Assembly: GCA_964389305.1 (NCBI GenBank)
Contig: CAYMEK010000011.1
Location: forward strand, 1-64,000
Direction of reading: 5' to 3'
DNA: 64,000 nt
From: CAYMEK01 sp964389305
GTDB lineage: Bacteria > Spirochaetota > Spirochaetia > SZUA-6 > DRHE01
The position numbers and the translations under genes are program-made. A model generated the notes under the pieces. It did not search any database. It was not told the origin of the DNA and worked only from the letters and a program-made list of their open reading frames with translations. Positions 35,955 through 43,176 of the stretch are shown here, in pieces (position 1 is the first letter of the stretch; each line of letters opens with the position of its first letter).

Positions 35955-35999
35955 TGTTTCCTCCGTGAAACATGGAATGCGTCGGGGCATCCCTGCCCG
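35955..35999 (-). promoter_or_regulatory. Candidate double CsrA-binding leader of flaB copy B
   Basis: Two hairpins lie in the flaB mRNA leader. Proximal: TGTTTC-ACGGAG-GAAACA (35955-35972), a perfect 6-bp stem whose loop holds most of the Shine-Dalgarno GGAGG. Distal: GGGC-AGGGAT-GCCC (35985-35998), where CAGGGATG matches the core of the CsrA consensus CARGGAUG. The spacing suits one CsrA dimer bridging both sites, as in the Bacillus hag leader. Confidence 0.62.
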
Positions 36000-36008
36000 A
36001 ACTCTTTG

Positions 36009-36027
36009 CTGACGCCGAAGGCGTCAG
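36009..36027 (-). other. Stable hairpin in the flaB copy B leader
   Basis: CTGACGCC/GGCGTCAG closes on a CTTCGG-type tetraloop, making an extra-stable stem about 55 bases before the flaB start. It may act as a 5' stabiliser or leader structure. The rest of 36028-36232 is AT-rich and gives no clear sigma-28 promoter by eye. Confidence 0.55.
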
Positions 36028-36232
36028 AGCTTCTTCGATTGTTTTTCTTTTCCCCTAAACCTCCCTGCAAAAAAGACGATATGTAGATATAGAGAGTCTG
36101 CGATCTCCTCCCCGGGTTGTAGAGACCGGAAATACCCTCAATCCTTTCATCGTCAACGGGGCCTTTAAAGTTAATTTTTTTTCTTCGAAGCGAATTTCTG
36201 GCCGCGTGCGCAGTACTGCAACTGGAGCAGAT

Positions 36233-37345
36233 TCAACGGCCGGGGGCCAGTATTTCCAGGTAGTGGAGAGCCAGGGGGTCTCCGGGCTCACGGGTAAGGA
36301 CTCGGCGGAACAACTCCGAGGCCTTCTCCTTATCTCCGCTCTTAAGTGACAGGATCCCCAGATTGGAGAGCAGCTTGACATTATCAGGCTCTATCCGCAG
36401 AGCTTCCAGCAGACGCGTACGGCTGCGCTCGATCTCTCCCAACTCCATCAGACAGATGGCCAGCTCGTTGAGAGTATCGGGGTTGTTCGGTTCCAGCTCG
36501 ACGGCTTTCTGAAGCGACTGACTGGCTTCTGCAAACTTGCCCGAGCGGCGCTCGGCCCAGCCCAACAGGAACCAGGCGTTCCAGATCCGTGGGTGTTCTT
36601 CCAACAGCGGCCGCATCTTCTCTATGGCCTGCTGCTCCCGGCCCATCTTGATGGCGTCGTAGGCCTCGACGCAGGTCGCTTCGATGCGCTGCAGGGCGTC
36701 CAGCTCGCCTCGTAGTCTTTCGATCTCGGCCGCTTTCTGCGGGTCCCGATTCAGGGACAGGAAGCTGTCGAAATGCTGCCTGGCTTTGTCCAGACTGCGC
36801 CGCCTGAGGTAGAAATGGGCGAAGTTGAAGTGGGAGACCGCTGACTGCGGATCGGCGCTGAGAGCCTGCTTATACTGGCTGAAAGCCAGCTCCTCGTACT
36901 TCTCACTGTCCTCGTGCAGGCCGCTGGATTGCAGGCTTCTGGCTTTTTCCTCGTAGACCAGCGCCAGGTTGTTCCTGGACGAAGCGCAGTCGGGAAACAG
37001 GCCGACCAGGGCCCGAAAGATCTCAATGGCCAGATCGAGCTCTCCCTGTTTGCTTTTCAGGATTCCCGCCTGCGTGAACTCCTCTTTGATCTGTGGATTG
37101 ACGGCCAGGACAAAACGACGGTAGTAATCGGTATGTTCGTTCTCACCGTCATAGGCGAGCACTTTGAGCATTGCCGATATGATCGCCTCCCAGCTAATAT
37201 TGCTCGGCTTCCAGTCCTCGAGTCCCGGAGGGAGCTCTACGGGAAGTCGCACCGCCGGATCCAGCGTGAAGTCGCCGATCGAGCGGGTATTAAGAGAATC
37301 AATGGAGATGTAATGTATATTCGAAAGGGGATTCGAGTCGCCCAT
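36233..37345 (-). CDS. TPR-repeat protein
   Basis: The product is 370 residues from ATG 37345; the open frame continues to 37795 through a tandem repeat and is non-coding there. After an N-terminal region of about 80 residues, TPR motifs follow in tandem, clearest at AGILKSKQGELDLAIEIFRA, NNLALVYEEKA, WFLLGWAERRSGKFAEASQS, LNELAICLMELGEIERSRTR and LSNLGILSLKSGDKEKASEL. There is no signal peptide, so it is likely a cytoplasmic scaffold. The partner is unknown; its location between flaB and plzA suggests a motility link. A promoter ends 6 bases before the ATG, with no Shine-Dalgarno. Confidence 0.82.
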   Translation of the reverse strand: MGDSNPLSNIHYISIDSLNTRSIGDFTLDPAVRLPVELPPGLEDWKPSNISWEAIISAMLKVLAYDGENEHTDYYRRFVLAVNPQIKEEFTQAGILKSKQGELDLAIEIFRALVGLFPDCASSRNNLALVYEEKARSLQSSGLHEDSEKYEELAFSQYKQALSADPQSAVSHFNFAHFYLRRRSLDKARQHFDSFLSLNRDPQKAAEIERLRGELDALQRIEATCVEAYDAIKMGREQQAIEKMRPLLEEHPRIWNAWFLLGWAERRSGKFAEASQSLQKAVELEPNNPDTLNELAICLMELGEIERSRTRLLEALRIEPDNVKLLSNLGILSLKSGDKEKASELFRRVLTREPGDPLALHYLEILAPGR

Positions 37346-37351
37346 ATTCTC

Positions 37352-37380
37352 AATGTAGGATTGCCCGCTGTGAGGGTCAA
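37352..37380 (-). promoter_or_regulatory. Sigma-70-like promoter for the TPR gene, leaderless geometry
   Basis: On the minus strand, TTGACC, 17 bases, TACATT, then GAGAAT and the ATG. Transcription would start at or within a base or two of the start codon. Confidence 0.55.
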
Positions 37381-37398
37381 GGGGAATTGCCGGCCGGG

Positions 37399-37506
37399 GC
37401 GAGCCCCTACCAGCCGGGGCTAGCTGCGCTGCCACCCGTGGCGAGCCCCTACCAGCCGGGGCTAGCTGCGCTGCCACCCGTGGCGAGCCCCCTACCAGTC
37501 GGGGCA
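37399..37506. repeat. Tandem repeat, 42-bp period, about 2.5 copies
   Basis: Units begin GCGAGCCCCTACCAGCCGGG at 37399, 37441 and 37483 (the third with small changes) and continue GCTAGCTGCGCTGCCACCCGTG. The repeat lies in the spacer between the plzA-like stop and the TPR gene promoter. The 42-bp period is divisible by three and creates a spurious repetitive open frame. Confidence 0.85.
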
Positions 37507-37521
37507 GGTCGCCCGGCAGCT

Positions 37522-38334
37522 TTAGAGATGGGGTTGCCGCATGTTCCGCAGGTAACCGTTGAGAATCATCTTGTAGCTCATCGGTATCTTGTCCTCCAGG
37601 AAGCGGATACCGAGAGCACCGATATCGCTGCGGCCGACCACCTCCTCGTAGCGTACAGCCGTACCCGGGACGAGCACTTTGGTCCTTTCGGATATGAAGG
37701 AGGGTTGGAGGATCACGGTCTTGCCGACATCGCCTTCTCCCGTTCCCAACAGCAGTACCTTGGCCCCCGAAAAGGACAGGTCGCGGATGATGCATCGCTT
37801 CGCCTGTTCGTTCACTATGATGGCCGCCTCTTTGCTCTCCAGTCCCAGGGCTTTTATTGCGGCTGGATTGATGTCGATGCGGTCTTCCTTCCTGCGCTCG
37901 AAATTGGCGTTCGCTTCGAGGATCTTCCCCAGGAGCTCTATCAGATCATCGGGAGGTTTAGCGGTGTACTCTACCGTCAGGAAGTACAAGTCCGGCATGG
38001 AGGCGTTGTAGAAGGTGTAGTTGGTAATCTTGCCGGCGACGAAAAAGAACAGCGGCTCAGACTTGTCTTCCCTTCCGAAGGCAAAGCGCAGGGCCACGGT
38101 ATTGTTAGCCCGCCGTAGCTTCTGCATGGCTGTCTGCCCCAGATTGGCAACGACCTTGGCCGCCACCATCGAGGCCGAATAGATTACGCACGGAAACTGA
38201 TCGCCGTGGCATTTGAGGTACACCTCTCGCGGCATGAGCTTCAACACCCGGATGATCTGCTTGTTGAAGCTTATCTGTTTCTCTTTATAGTTGTTGTAAT
38301 ATTTTAGCAGCTGCTGTCCGGTCGTCAGAGCCAT
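37522..38334 (-). CDS. plzA: PlzA-like PilZ-domain c-di-GMP receptor
   Basis: A 270-residue protein, close to the length of Borrelia PlzA. The N-terminal half (residues 1-145) resembles the PilZN/YcgR-N-like fold. The C-terminal PilZ domain has the binding signature FERRKEDRIDI (R-x-x-x-R) followed by CIIRDLSFSGAKVL (D-x-S-x-x-G). There is no signal or membrane segment, so it is cytoplasmic. In spirochaetes PlzA links c-di-GMP to motility and gene regulation. A strong promoter lies at 38381-38410. Confidence 0.85.
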   Translation of the reverse strand: MALTTGQQLLKYYNNYKEKQISFNKQIIRVLKLMPREVYLKCHGDQFPCVIYSASMVAAKVVANLGQTAMQKLRRANNTVALRFAFGREDKSEPLFFFVAGKITNYTFYNASMPDLYFLTVEYTAKPPDDLIELLGKILEANANFERRKEDRIDINPAAIKALGLESKEAAIIVNEQAKRCIIRDLSFSGAKVLLLGTGEGDVGKTVILQPSFISERTKVLVPGTAVRYEEVVGRSDIGALGIRFLEDKIPMSYKMILNGYLRNMRQPHL

Positions 38335-38380
38335 TGCCTAAACTCATCGGGATTCGAGGGGTGTGTACTCAACGTCCGCT

Positions 38381-38410
38381 ACTATAGTACAATGCCGCAG
38401 GCCCTGTCAA
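38381..38410 (-). promoter_or_regulatory. Sigma-70-like promoter for the plzA-like gene
   Basis: On the minus strand, TTGACA, an 18-base spacer and TATAGT, about 47 bases before the start codon. Confidence 0.7.
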
Positions 38411-38476
38411 TGAAAACGGCTGTTTTTTACGCCGGACTGAAGACGCCCGGCGTAGAAGTTTACGAAGGGGTAGAAC

Positions 38477-39475
38477 GTGCGTAGTTATTCGGTGTTCGGT
38501 TTGGGCAATCCCCTGCTGGACTTTATAGCACCCGTCGATTTCGCCCTGCTGGATTGCCTTCCCGTACGAAAAGGCACGATGAATCTGGTCGACCAGGCGG
38601 GCATGGAAGAGGTACTGGCAAGCATCGACGGGTACACAAATATACCGGGCGGCAGTGCGGCCAACACGCTGAGGGGGATCTCCTGGCTTGATCGGGATGG
38701 GGTCCTAGACCCGTTGTTGTTCTGCGGCGCCGTTGGTCCCGACGCCCGGGGAGCAAGCTATACTCGTTTCCTCCAGCAGGCGGGGATCGCGGTGCAGGCT
38801 ATTGCCAAACGGCTTCCCACCGGCTGTTCCGTTATACTGGTGACTCCCGACCACGAACGCACCATGTGCACCTATCTGGGAGCCTGCAGGGAATACGGGG
38901 TTTCGGATCTGGACATGAGCGCCATCGATCGGGCGGCGCTTTTTTACGCTACCGGATACATGTGGGATACTGCTAACCAGAAGCAGGCGGTAAAGGCCGC
39001 CATGGTCCGCAGCCGGAAAAGGGGACTGAAGGTCTGTTTCGATCTTGCCGACCCTTTCGTGGTACGCCGCTTCCACGACGAGTTCCTGTCCTGGTTACCC
39101 TCCAGGGTCGACGTGCTGTTCGGGAATCGGGATGAGTTCAGGATCATGTTCGGAGAGGAGCTCGAGGACAGGCAGTTACTCGAACAGGCTGCCCGGATCA
39201 GCCCGGTGGTGCTTATGAAGGTGGGCTGCGATGGCTGCTACGTGGGAGAGGGGGAAGACATCCGCCAGGTGGAGGGATTCTGCGTTCAGTCTCGCGATAC
39301 AACGGCGGCCGGCGATTGCTTTTCAGCCGCTTTCATCTACGGGATGATGCTGGGATATTCCTGCCTCCAGTCGGCCAGGCTGGCCAACCGTCTGGCCGCC
39401 GCCATCGTAACGGTCTTGGGCTGTGACTTCACTCGTCTGGACAGGAACCAGATCGTACGGGAAGGATTATCCTGA
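38477..39475 (+). CDS. PfkB-family carbohydrate or nucleoside kinase
   Basis: A 332-residue ribokinase-fold enzyme. The N-terminal substrate region is FGLGNPLLDFIAPVD, then the PfkB signature NIPGGSAANTLRGISWL, and the C-terminal anion-hole/base motif DTTAAGDCFSAAFIYGMM with catalytic Asp. The GNPLLD start and GGSAAN motif resemble adenosine kinase-type members, but the substrate cannot be fixed by eye. The start is GTG with AAGGGG upstream. It overlaps the convergent kinase gene by 47 bases. Confidence 0.88.
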   Translation: MRSYSVFGLGNPLLDFIAPVDFALLDCLPVRKGTMNLVDQAGMEEVLASIDGYTNIPGGSAANTLRGISWLDRDGVLDPLLFCGAVGPDARGASYTRFLQQAGIAVQAIAKRLPTGCSVILVTPDHERTMCTYLGACREYGVSDLDMSAIDRAALFYATGYMWDTANQKQAVKAAMVRSRKRGLKVCFDLADPFVVRRFHDEFLSWLPSRVDVLFGNRDEFRIMFGEELEDRQLLEQAARISPVVLMKVGCDGCYVGEGEDIRQVEGFCVQSRDTTAAGDCFSAAFIYGMMLGYSCLQSARLANRLAAAIVTVLGCDFTRLDRNQIVREGLS

Positions 39476-41006
39476 ACTCGTTTTTACCCGGCTCTGAAAA
39501 TACCTGAAGAGATCCGTGGTGCTCCTCGACGATTTTCTTGCAGATCGTCAGACCTAGTCCCGTACCGCAGTCCTTCTTGTACGAGAAGAAGGGATCGAAC
39601 AGCCTTGGTAAAAGCTCCGATGGGATCTGCGGTCCATTGTTGATGAAACAGATATTTATCGTATCCTTTTGGGCTGTCGAGACTACCTGAATGCAGCGCC
39701 TGCCGTCCACGCTTTGAAGATACTCCCGGGCGTTTTGAAACAGGTTGATAAACACCTTCTTCAGTTTTTTCCTGTCTCCCGCCAGGCTGTGCAGCCCGTT
39801 CAGCGATATCTCGGTGCTGATGTTCTCTTTCTTGAAGCTGAGATCGAAAAGCTCCACGATTTCGCTGACCAGGGAGTGCAGATCGATGGTGGTGATGTCA
39901 AGGTGTGTTTCACCCTTGGAAAAAGAAAGCAGCTCCTCCACCAGATCGATCAGCCGCCTGACCTCCTGGTTGATAATCCCGGCGAACTCCTCCCGTTGGG
40001 CCGGTCCCAGGTCGGCCTGGAGTAGAGAAACGAATCCCATGATCGTGGCCAGGGGTCCTTTCAGATCGTGGATGATCATGCTGGCCATTTGACCGAGCAG
40101 GAATAGCTGCTCCCTCTTCATCTCCTGCCGCTGGACATGGTAGCTGTACAGTACCGAAGAGACCACGTGGGAAGCCGCCTCGGCAAAGGGCAGCTCCTCC
40201 GAATCGAGCGGAGAGCTTGCCGCGAACAGGAAGGCCAGACAGCCGAAATGGGTACCTTGAAACACGAGTGGCAGAACGCAGAGATTGCGGTCCCCTGGTA
40301 AAACGGCAAGATATGGGACTTCCATCTCCCGTATATCGATCTGACTTACGAGCTCCTCTATTATCCCATCCTGCTGCCCGTCCGTTTCCCTCCCGTGAAC
40401 GTTAAGTGACTCCCCGCTGCCTTCGCAGTAGAATCCGTAGTCGGCTCCCAGCTCTCTTTTCAGCCGCTCGATGACCTTGGCTGCTATGCTTTCTATATCG
40501 CGCAGGCCCTTGAGCTCCAGCTGCAGTTCATTCAGAAACCGTAGCTCTTCGACTTTTCTGCGCAGGAGTTGATTCTGCCTGTCCAGGGAGGCAATGAGAG
40601 CGCGGTTCTTTCGCCTCAGCTCGTATATCTCCAGGGCATTGCGGATGGTAGCCGAGACCTCGTCGACGTCCCACGGCTTGCTCAGGTAGCGATAGACGGC
40701 TCCCCGGTTGATGGCGTCGATTACCACATCGATATCGGAATACCCGGTAACCAGCACTCGCACCGTTTCCGGGTACTCTTGGGCCACGGCCTCGAGAAGC
40801 TGGATACCGTTCATTCCGGGCATCCGCTGGTCGGCAAACAGCACCTGTACGGGCTGGCGGGCAAGGATATCCAGGGCTTGGGATCCCGATTCGGCGGTCA
40901 GGATGTTGTATTTCTCCTCGAAGAAGGATCGAAACAGGTAGAGGTTTTGGGGCTCGTCGTCGACATAGAGAAGATTTACTTCCCCGGCAAGAGGTTCTCG
41001 GGACAT
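39429..41006 (-). CDS. Response regulator-histidine kinase fusion protein
   Basis: A 525-residue soluble protein. The N-terminal receiver (about 10-125) has the acidic pair LLYVDDEPQN and acceptor Asp in VLFADQRMPGMNG. A coiled linker and a GAF-like domain (about 165-285) follow, then HisKA with MIIHDLKGPLATIMGF and an HATPase domain (NLFQNAREYL, GTGLGLTICKKIVEEHHG). The absence of membrane segments points to cytoplasmic or partner-dependent sensing, with the receiver controlling the attached kinase. The gene begins about 18 bases after the 6S RNA. No cognate regulator is adjacent. Confidence 0.92.
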   Translation of the reverse strand: MSREPLAGEVNLLYVDDEPQNLYLFRSFFEEKYNILTAESGSQALDILARQPVQVLFADQRMPGMNGIQLLEAVAQEYPETVRVLVTGYSDIDVVIDAINRGAVYRYLSKPWDVDEVSATIRNALEIYELRRKNRALIASLDRQNQLLRRKVEELRFLNELQLELKGLRDIESIAAKVIERLKRELGADYGFYCEGSGESLNVHGRETDGQQDGIIEELVSQIDIREMEVPYLAVLPGDRNLCVLPLVFQGTHFGCLAFLFAASSPLDSEELPFAEAASHVVSSVLYSYHVQRQEMKREQLFLLGQMASMIIHDLKGPLATIMGFVSLLQADLGPAQREEFAGIINQEVRRLIDLVEELLSFSKGETHLDITTIDLHSLVSEIVELFDLSFKKENISTEISLNGLHSLAGDRKKLKKVFINLFQNAREYLQSVDGRRCIQVVSTAQKDTINICFINNGPQIPSELLPRLFDPFFSYKKDCGTGLGLTICKKIVEEHHGSLQVFSEPGKNEFRIILPVRSGSCPDE

Positions 41007-41023
41007 CTTAGTTCAAGTAAAAG

Positions 41024-41206
41024 CCCCACTCATGCCGTCCGGAGAAGCATCCTCTTGAACCGACTGACTGTTCAAGTGGGTTTCCGCATCGGAGAATCGC
41101 GTTACCCGGCACCAACCGGGAAACACTCAAGACTCCGAGATTTGGAATCCCAGGAGGTTGGTTTGACCCAAGAAGATTAAAAAATCTCCTCGCGAACACA
41201 GCAGGG
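41024..41206 (-). ncRNA. ssrS: 6S RNA
   Basis: The 183-nt segment after zapA shows the whole 6S plan on the minus strand. The closing stem CCCTGCTGTG pairs with CATGAGTGGGG (one bulge), and GAGGAG pairs with CTTCTC. A central bubble has a 3'-side hairpin CTTGAAC/GTTCAAG, as in E. coli 6S. The apical arm has TCGGAG/CTCCGA and the terminal stem CCCGG/CCGGG around TTGGTG, matching the conserved GGUUGGUG. The length matches E. coli 6S (184 nt), and placement right after zapA is the same as in proteobacteria. 6S RNA binds sigma-70 RNA polymerase as a promoter mimic. Confidence 0.9.
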
Positions 41207-41509
41207 CTAGTTTCCCAACAAACTCCTGTCGATCGTATCGATCAGCCGCTCGGTTATCCTCTCGATCTCCACGCCCTCGGTGTTGGTGTCGGCGGCCGCC
41301 CGCTTCCGGCAGCGCAGCAGCTCATCAACGATGTTCAAGCCTGCCAGAAGGCTGATTTTCAAAGGATCATGAGCCTTGAACCTAGACTCCAGCTCCCGGA
41401 TCTTGCCGGCGAGGTAGTTGACGACCTGTCGTAAATGCAGGTCGTCCCCGTCCGCTTGAACGGTAAAAGAGGATCCGAGCAGATTGACCTGGACACTGCT
41501 CTTTCCCAT
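41207..41509 (-). CDS. zapA: Cell division protein ZapA
   Basis: A 100-residue protein with the ZapA layout: an N-terminal strand-rich part (VQVNLLGSSFTVQADGDDLH) and helix LRQVVNYLAGKIRELESRF, then a C-terminal coiled coil with LLAGLNIVDELLRCRKRA. ZapA promotes FtsZ bundling at the division ring. It is the last protein gene of the infC-rpmI-rplT operon, 12 bases after the coiled-coil gene, and its stop codon touches the 6S RNA 5' end. Confidence 0.9.
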   Translation of the reverse strand: MGKSSVQVNLLGSSFTVQADGDDLHLRQVVNYLAGKIRELESRFKAHDPLKISLLAGLNIVDELLRCRKRAAADTNTEGVEIERITERLIDTIDRSLLGN

Positions 41510-41521
41510 GATCGAACGGCC

Positions 41522-41965
41522 CTAAAAGATATCCAGCTCCGGGGAGCCTTCGTCTTCTGCGCTCTCCTGCCCGGCGCTTTCCGCAGTCGCGGTCTCTGAG
41601 GCCGCCTCGGAGGCCGGCGTGCGGTCTCCTTCCTCTTCCCTGTCGGATCCTTCAGTCCGGGGTTCCTCCTGTACTCCCGGACCTCCTGCGGCTGCGGCCG
41701 CCTGTCCGGCATCCTTACCACCGGCATTCTCGCCGATTTCGTCCTCCAGCTCATCCAGGTTCTCGAGAGCCCGGACGATGCACTGTTCTATCTCTTGCTG
41801 ATCGCTCTTGAACTCCCCCACCAACTTCTCCAGCTCCTGCATCCTGCCCTGGGCCGAATCCAGCGTACTGCGCAGGCTCTGGTTTTCCGCTTTAAGCGAT
41901 TTGATCAGCTCGACGGCCTGGTTGACCCGCGCCTCGAGCTTCTGGATCTGGTCCAGGCTTATCAT
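41522..41965 (-). CDS. Coiled-coil protein with acidic tail, possibly ZapB-like
   Basis: A 147-residue protein. Residues 1-75 form a heptad-repeat coiled coil (QIQKLEARVNQAVELIKSLK, then AENQSLRSTLDSAQGRMQEL). The remainder is an Ala/Glu/Ser-rich acidic tail, likely disordered. Its ATG overlaps the rplT stop by 4 bases (ATGA) and it precedes zapA by 12 bases, so a partner role with ZapA in division is a fair inference. The family assignment (ZapB/DUF904-like) is uncertain. Confidence 0.75.
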   Translation of the reverse strand: MISLDQIQKLEARVNQAVELIKSLKAENQSLRSTLDSAQGRMQELEKLVGEFKSDQQEIEQCIVRALENLDELEDEIGENAGGKDAGQAAAAAGGPGVQEEPRTEGSDREEEGDRTPASEAASETATAESAGQESAEDEGSPELDIF

Positions 41966-42324
41966 CGGCTGCCGGCCCCCTCTTTAGCCTTCTCCACAAG
42001 TGCTGCGAAGGCGTTGGGATCTTCGATCGCCATATTGGAAAGGGCTTTACGGTTGACAGTGATCCCGGCCAGGGACAATCCGTGCATAAACTGCGAGTAG
42101 CTCATTCCCTGCTGCCGGCACATAGCGGAGATCCGAGTGATCCAGAGAGCGCGGAAGTTACGTTTCCTATTTCGCCGGTCACGGTAGGCATAAGCCAGGG
42201 ACTTGGCGACCGCATCTTTGGCGGTCCGAAACAGGTTGCTGCGCCGCCCCCAGTAGCCTTTGGCGTGCTTGAGCAGCTTCTGCCTGCGCTTCTTTCTCCT
42301 TGTTCCATCAATCGCTCGTGACAT
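41962..42324 (-). CDS. rplT: 50S ribosomal protein L20
   Basis: A 120-residue basic protein with typical L20 sequence: RRKKRRQKLLKHAKGYWGRR, then RNRKRNFRALWITRISAMCR and GITVNRKALSNMAIEDPNAF. It binds 23S rRNA early in 50S assembly and often autoregulates this operon. It lies in the canonical order infC-rpmI-rplT. Confidence 0.98.
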   Translation of the reverse strand: MSRAIDGTRRKKRRQKLLKHAKGYWGRRSNLFRTAKDAVAKSLAYAYRDRRNRKRNFRALWITRISAMCRQQGMSYSQFMHGLSLAGITVNRKALSNMAIEDPNAFAALVEKAKEGAGSR

Positions 42325-42345
42325 TTCCTTGTGCTCCTACATCCG

Positions 42346-42543
42346 CTATCCGTACGGCAGCAGTTTTTTGGCCCTGGATACTTCGACCTTTTTCAGCGTG
42401 GCGGGCTGCCGCAGCCGTCGTTTCCTTTTGGCGTTTTTCTTGGTCAGTATGTGACGGAGGTTCTGTTTCTTGTAACGAACCTTGCCCGACCCTGTAATCG
42501 TGTATCGCTTGGCGGCGCTCCTCTTGGTTTTCATTTTAGGCAT
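42346..42543 (-). CDS. rpmI: 50S ribosomal protein L35
   Basis: A 65-residue very basic protein beginning MPKMKTKRSAAKRYTITGSG and ending KKVEVSRAKKLLPYG, the standard L35 pattern and length. It lies between infC and rplT with gaps of about 20 bases each. Confidence 0.98.
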   Translation of the reverse strand: MPKMKTKRSAAKRYTITGSGKVRYKKQNLRHILTKKNAKRKRRLRQPATLKKVEVSRAKKLLPYG

Positions 42544-42565
42544 CTCTATATCCTCTACCTGCCGT

Positions 42566-43084
42566 TTATTTCTTCGATTTCGGACTGATGAACATTGACA
42601 TCATGCGCCCTTCCATCTGAGGTCTCTTCTCGACGACAAAGGAATCGCCGAGCATTTCCAGTATCCGGTCCAGTACCTGCCTGCCGAGCTCCAGATGGGC
42701 GAGTTCCCGTCCACGGAAGCGCACGCTAACCTTTACCTTGAACCCTTCCTCGAGGAACTCCTTGATATGTTTGGTCTTGAAGCCAAGATCATGCTCTTCG
42801 ATTTTCGGCTGCATGCGAATCTCTTTCAGCTTGACCTGCTTCTGTTTCTTCTTGGCTTCCCGCAAGCGCTTCTCTTGCTCGAATTTATACTTGCCGTAAT
42901 TCAGCAACCTGCATACGGGCGGATTTGCGTTCGGTGAAACCTCGACCAGGTCGACACCCGCGCCCCTGGCGATATCCAACGCCTCGGCGGTGGGCATGAT
43001 TCCCCGCTGGTCGCCTTTCTCGTCGATGAGGCGTACTTCGCGTACCCGGATCATCTCATTGATCCGCTGTTCTTTTAACGCCAA
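42566..43084 (-). CDS. infC: Translation initiation factor IF-3
   Basis: A 172-residue protein starting at TTG 43084, chosen because AAAGGAG lies 5 bases upstream; the open frame extends to a GTG at 43105 with no Shine-Dalgarno. The IF-3 N-terminal domain is seen in NEMIRVREVRLIDEKGDQRG and the C-terminal domain in RFRGRELAHLELGRQVLDRI, ending QMEGRMMSMFISPK. It is an essential initiation factor binding the 30S subunit. The non-ATG start is typical of infC, where rare start codons allow autoregulation. Confidence 0.96.
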   Translation of the reverse strand: MALKEQRINEMIRVREVRLIDEKGDQRGIMPTAEALDIARGAGVDLVEVSPNANPPVCRLLNYGKYKFEQEKRLREAKKKQKQVKLKEIRMQPKIEEHDLGFKTKHIKEFLEEGFKVKVSVRFRGRELAHLELGRQVLDRILEMLGDSFVVEKRPQMEGRMMSMFISPKSKK

Positions 43085-43147
43085 TAGATCTCCTTTCAGA
43101 TACACCCGATGGTAATGACAGTACAGCTGAGATACAGTGCCGGGGTA

Positions 43148-43176
43148 ACTATAACACCTCGCAGGAAAAGAGTCAA
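43148..43176 (-). promoter_or_regulatory. Sigma-70-like promoter for infC operon
   Basis: On the minus strand, TTGACT, 17 bases, TATAGT, giving a leader of about 57 bases before infC. The -35 box lies inside the 3' end of the upstream cyclase gene. Confidence 0.65.

Noticed and set aside
36028..36232. Sigma-28 promoter for flaB copy B
   Set aside because: Some TAAA-like and GACGATGA-like pieces exist but not at the required spacing.
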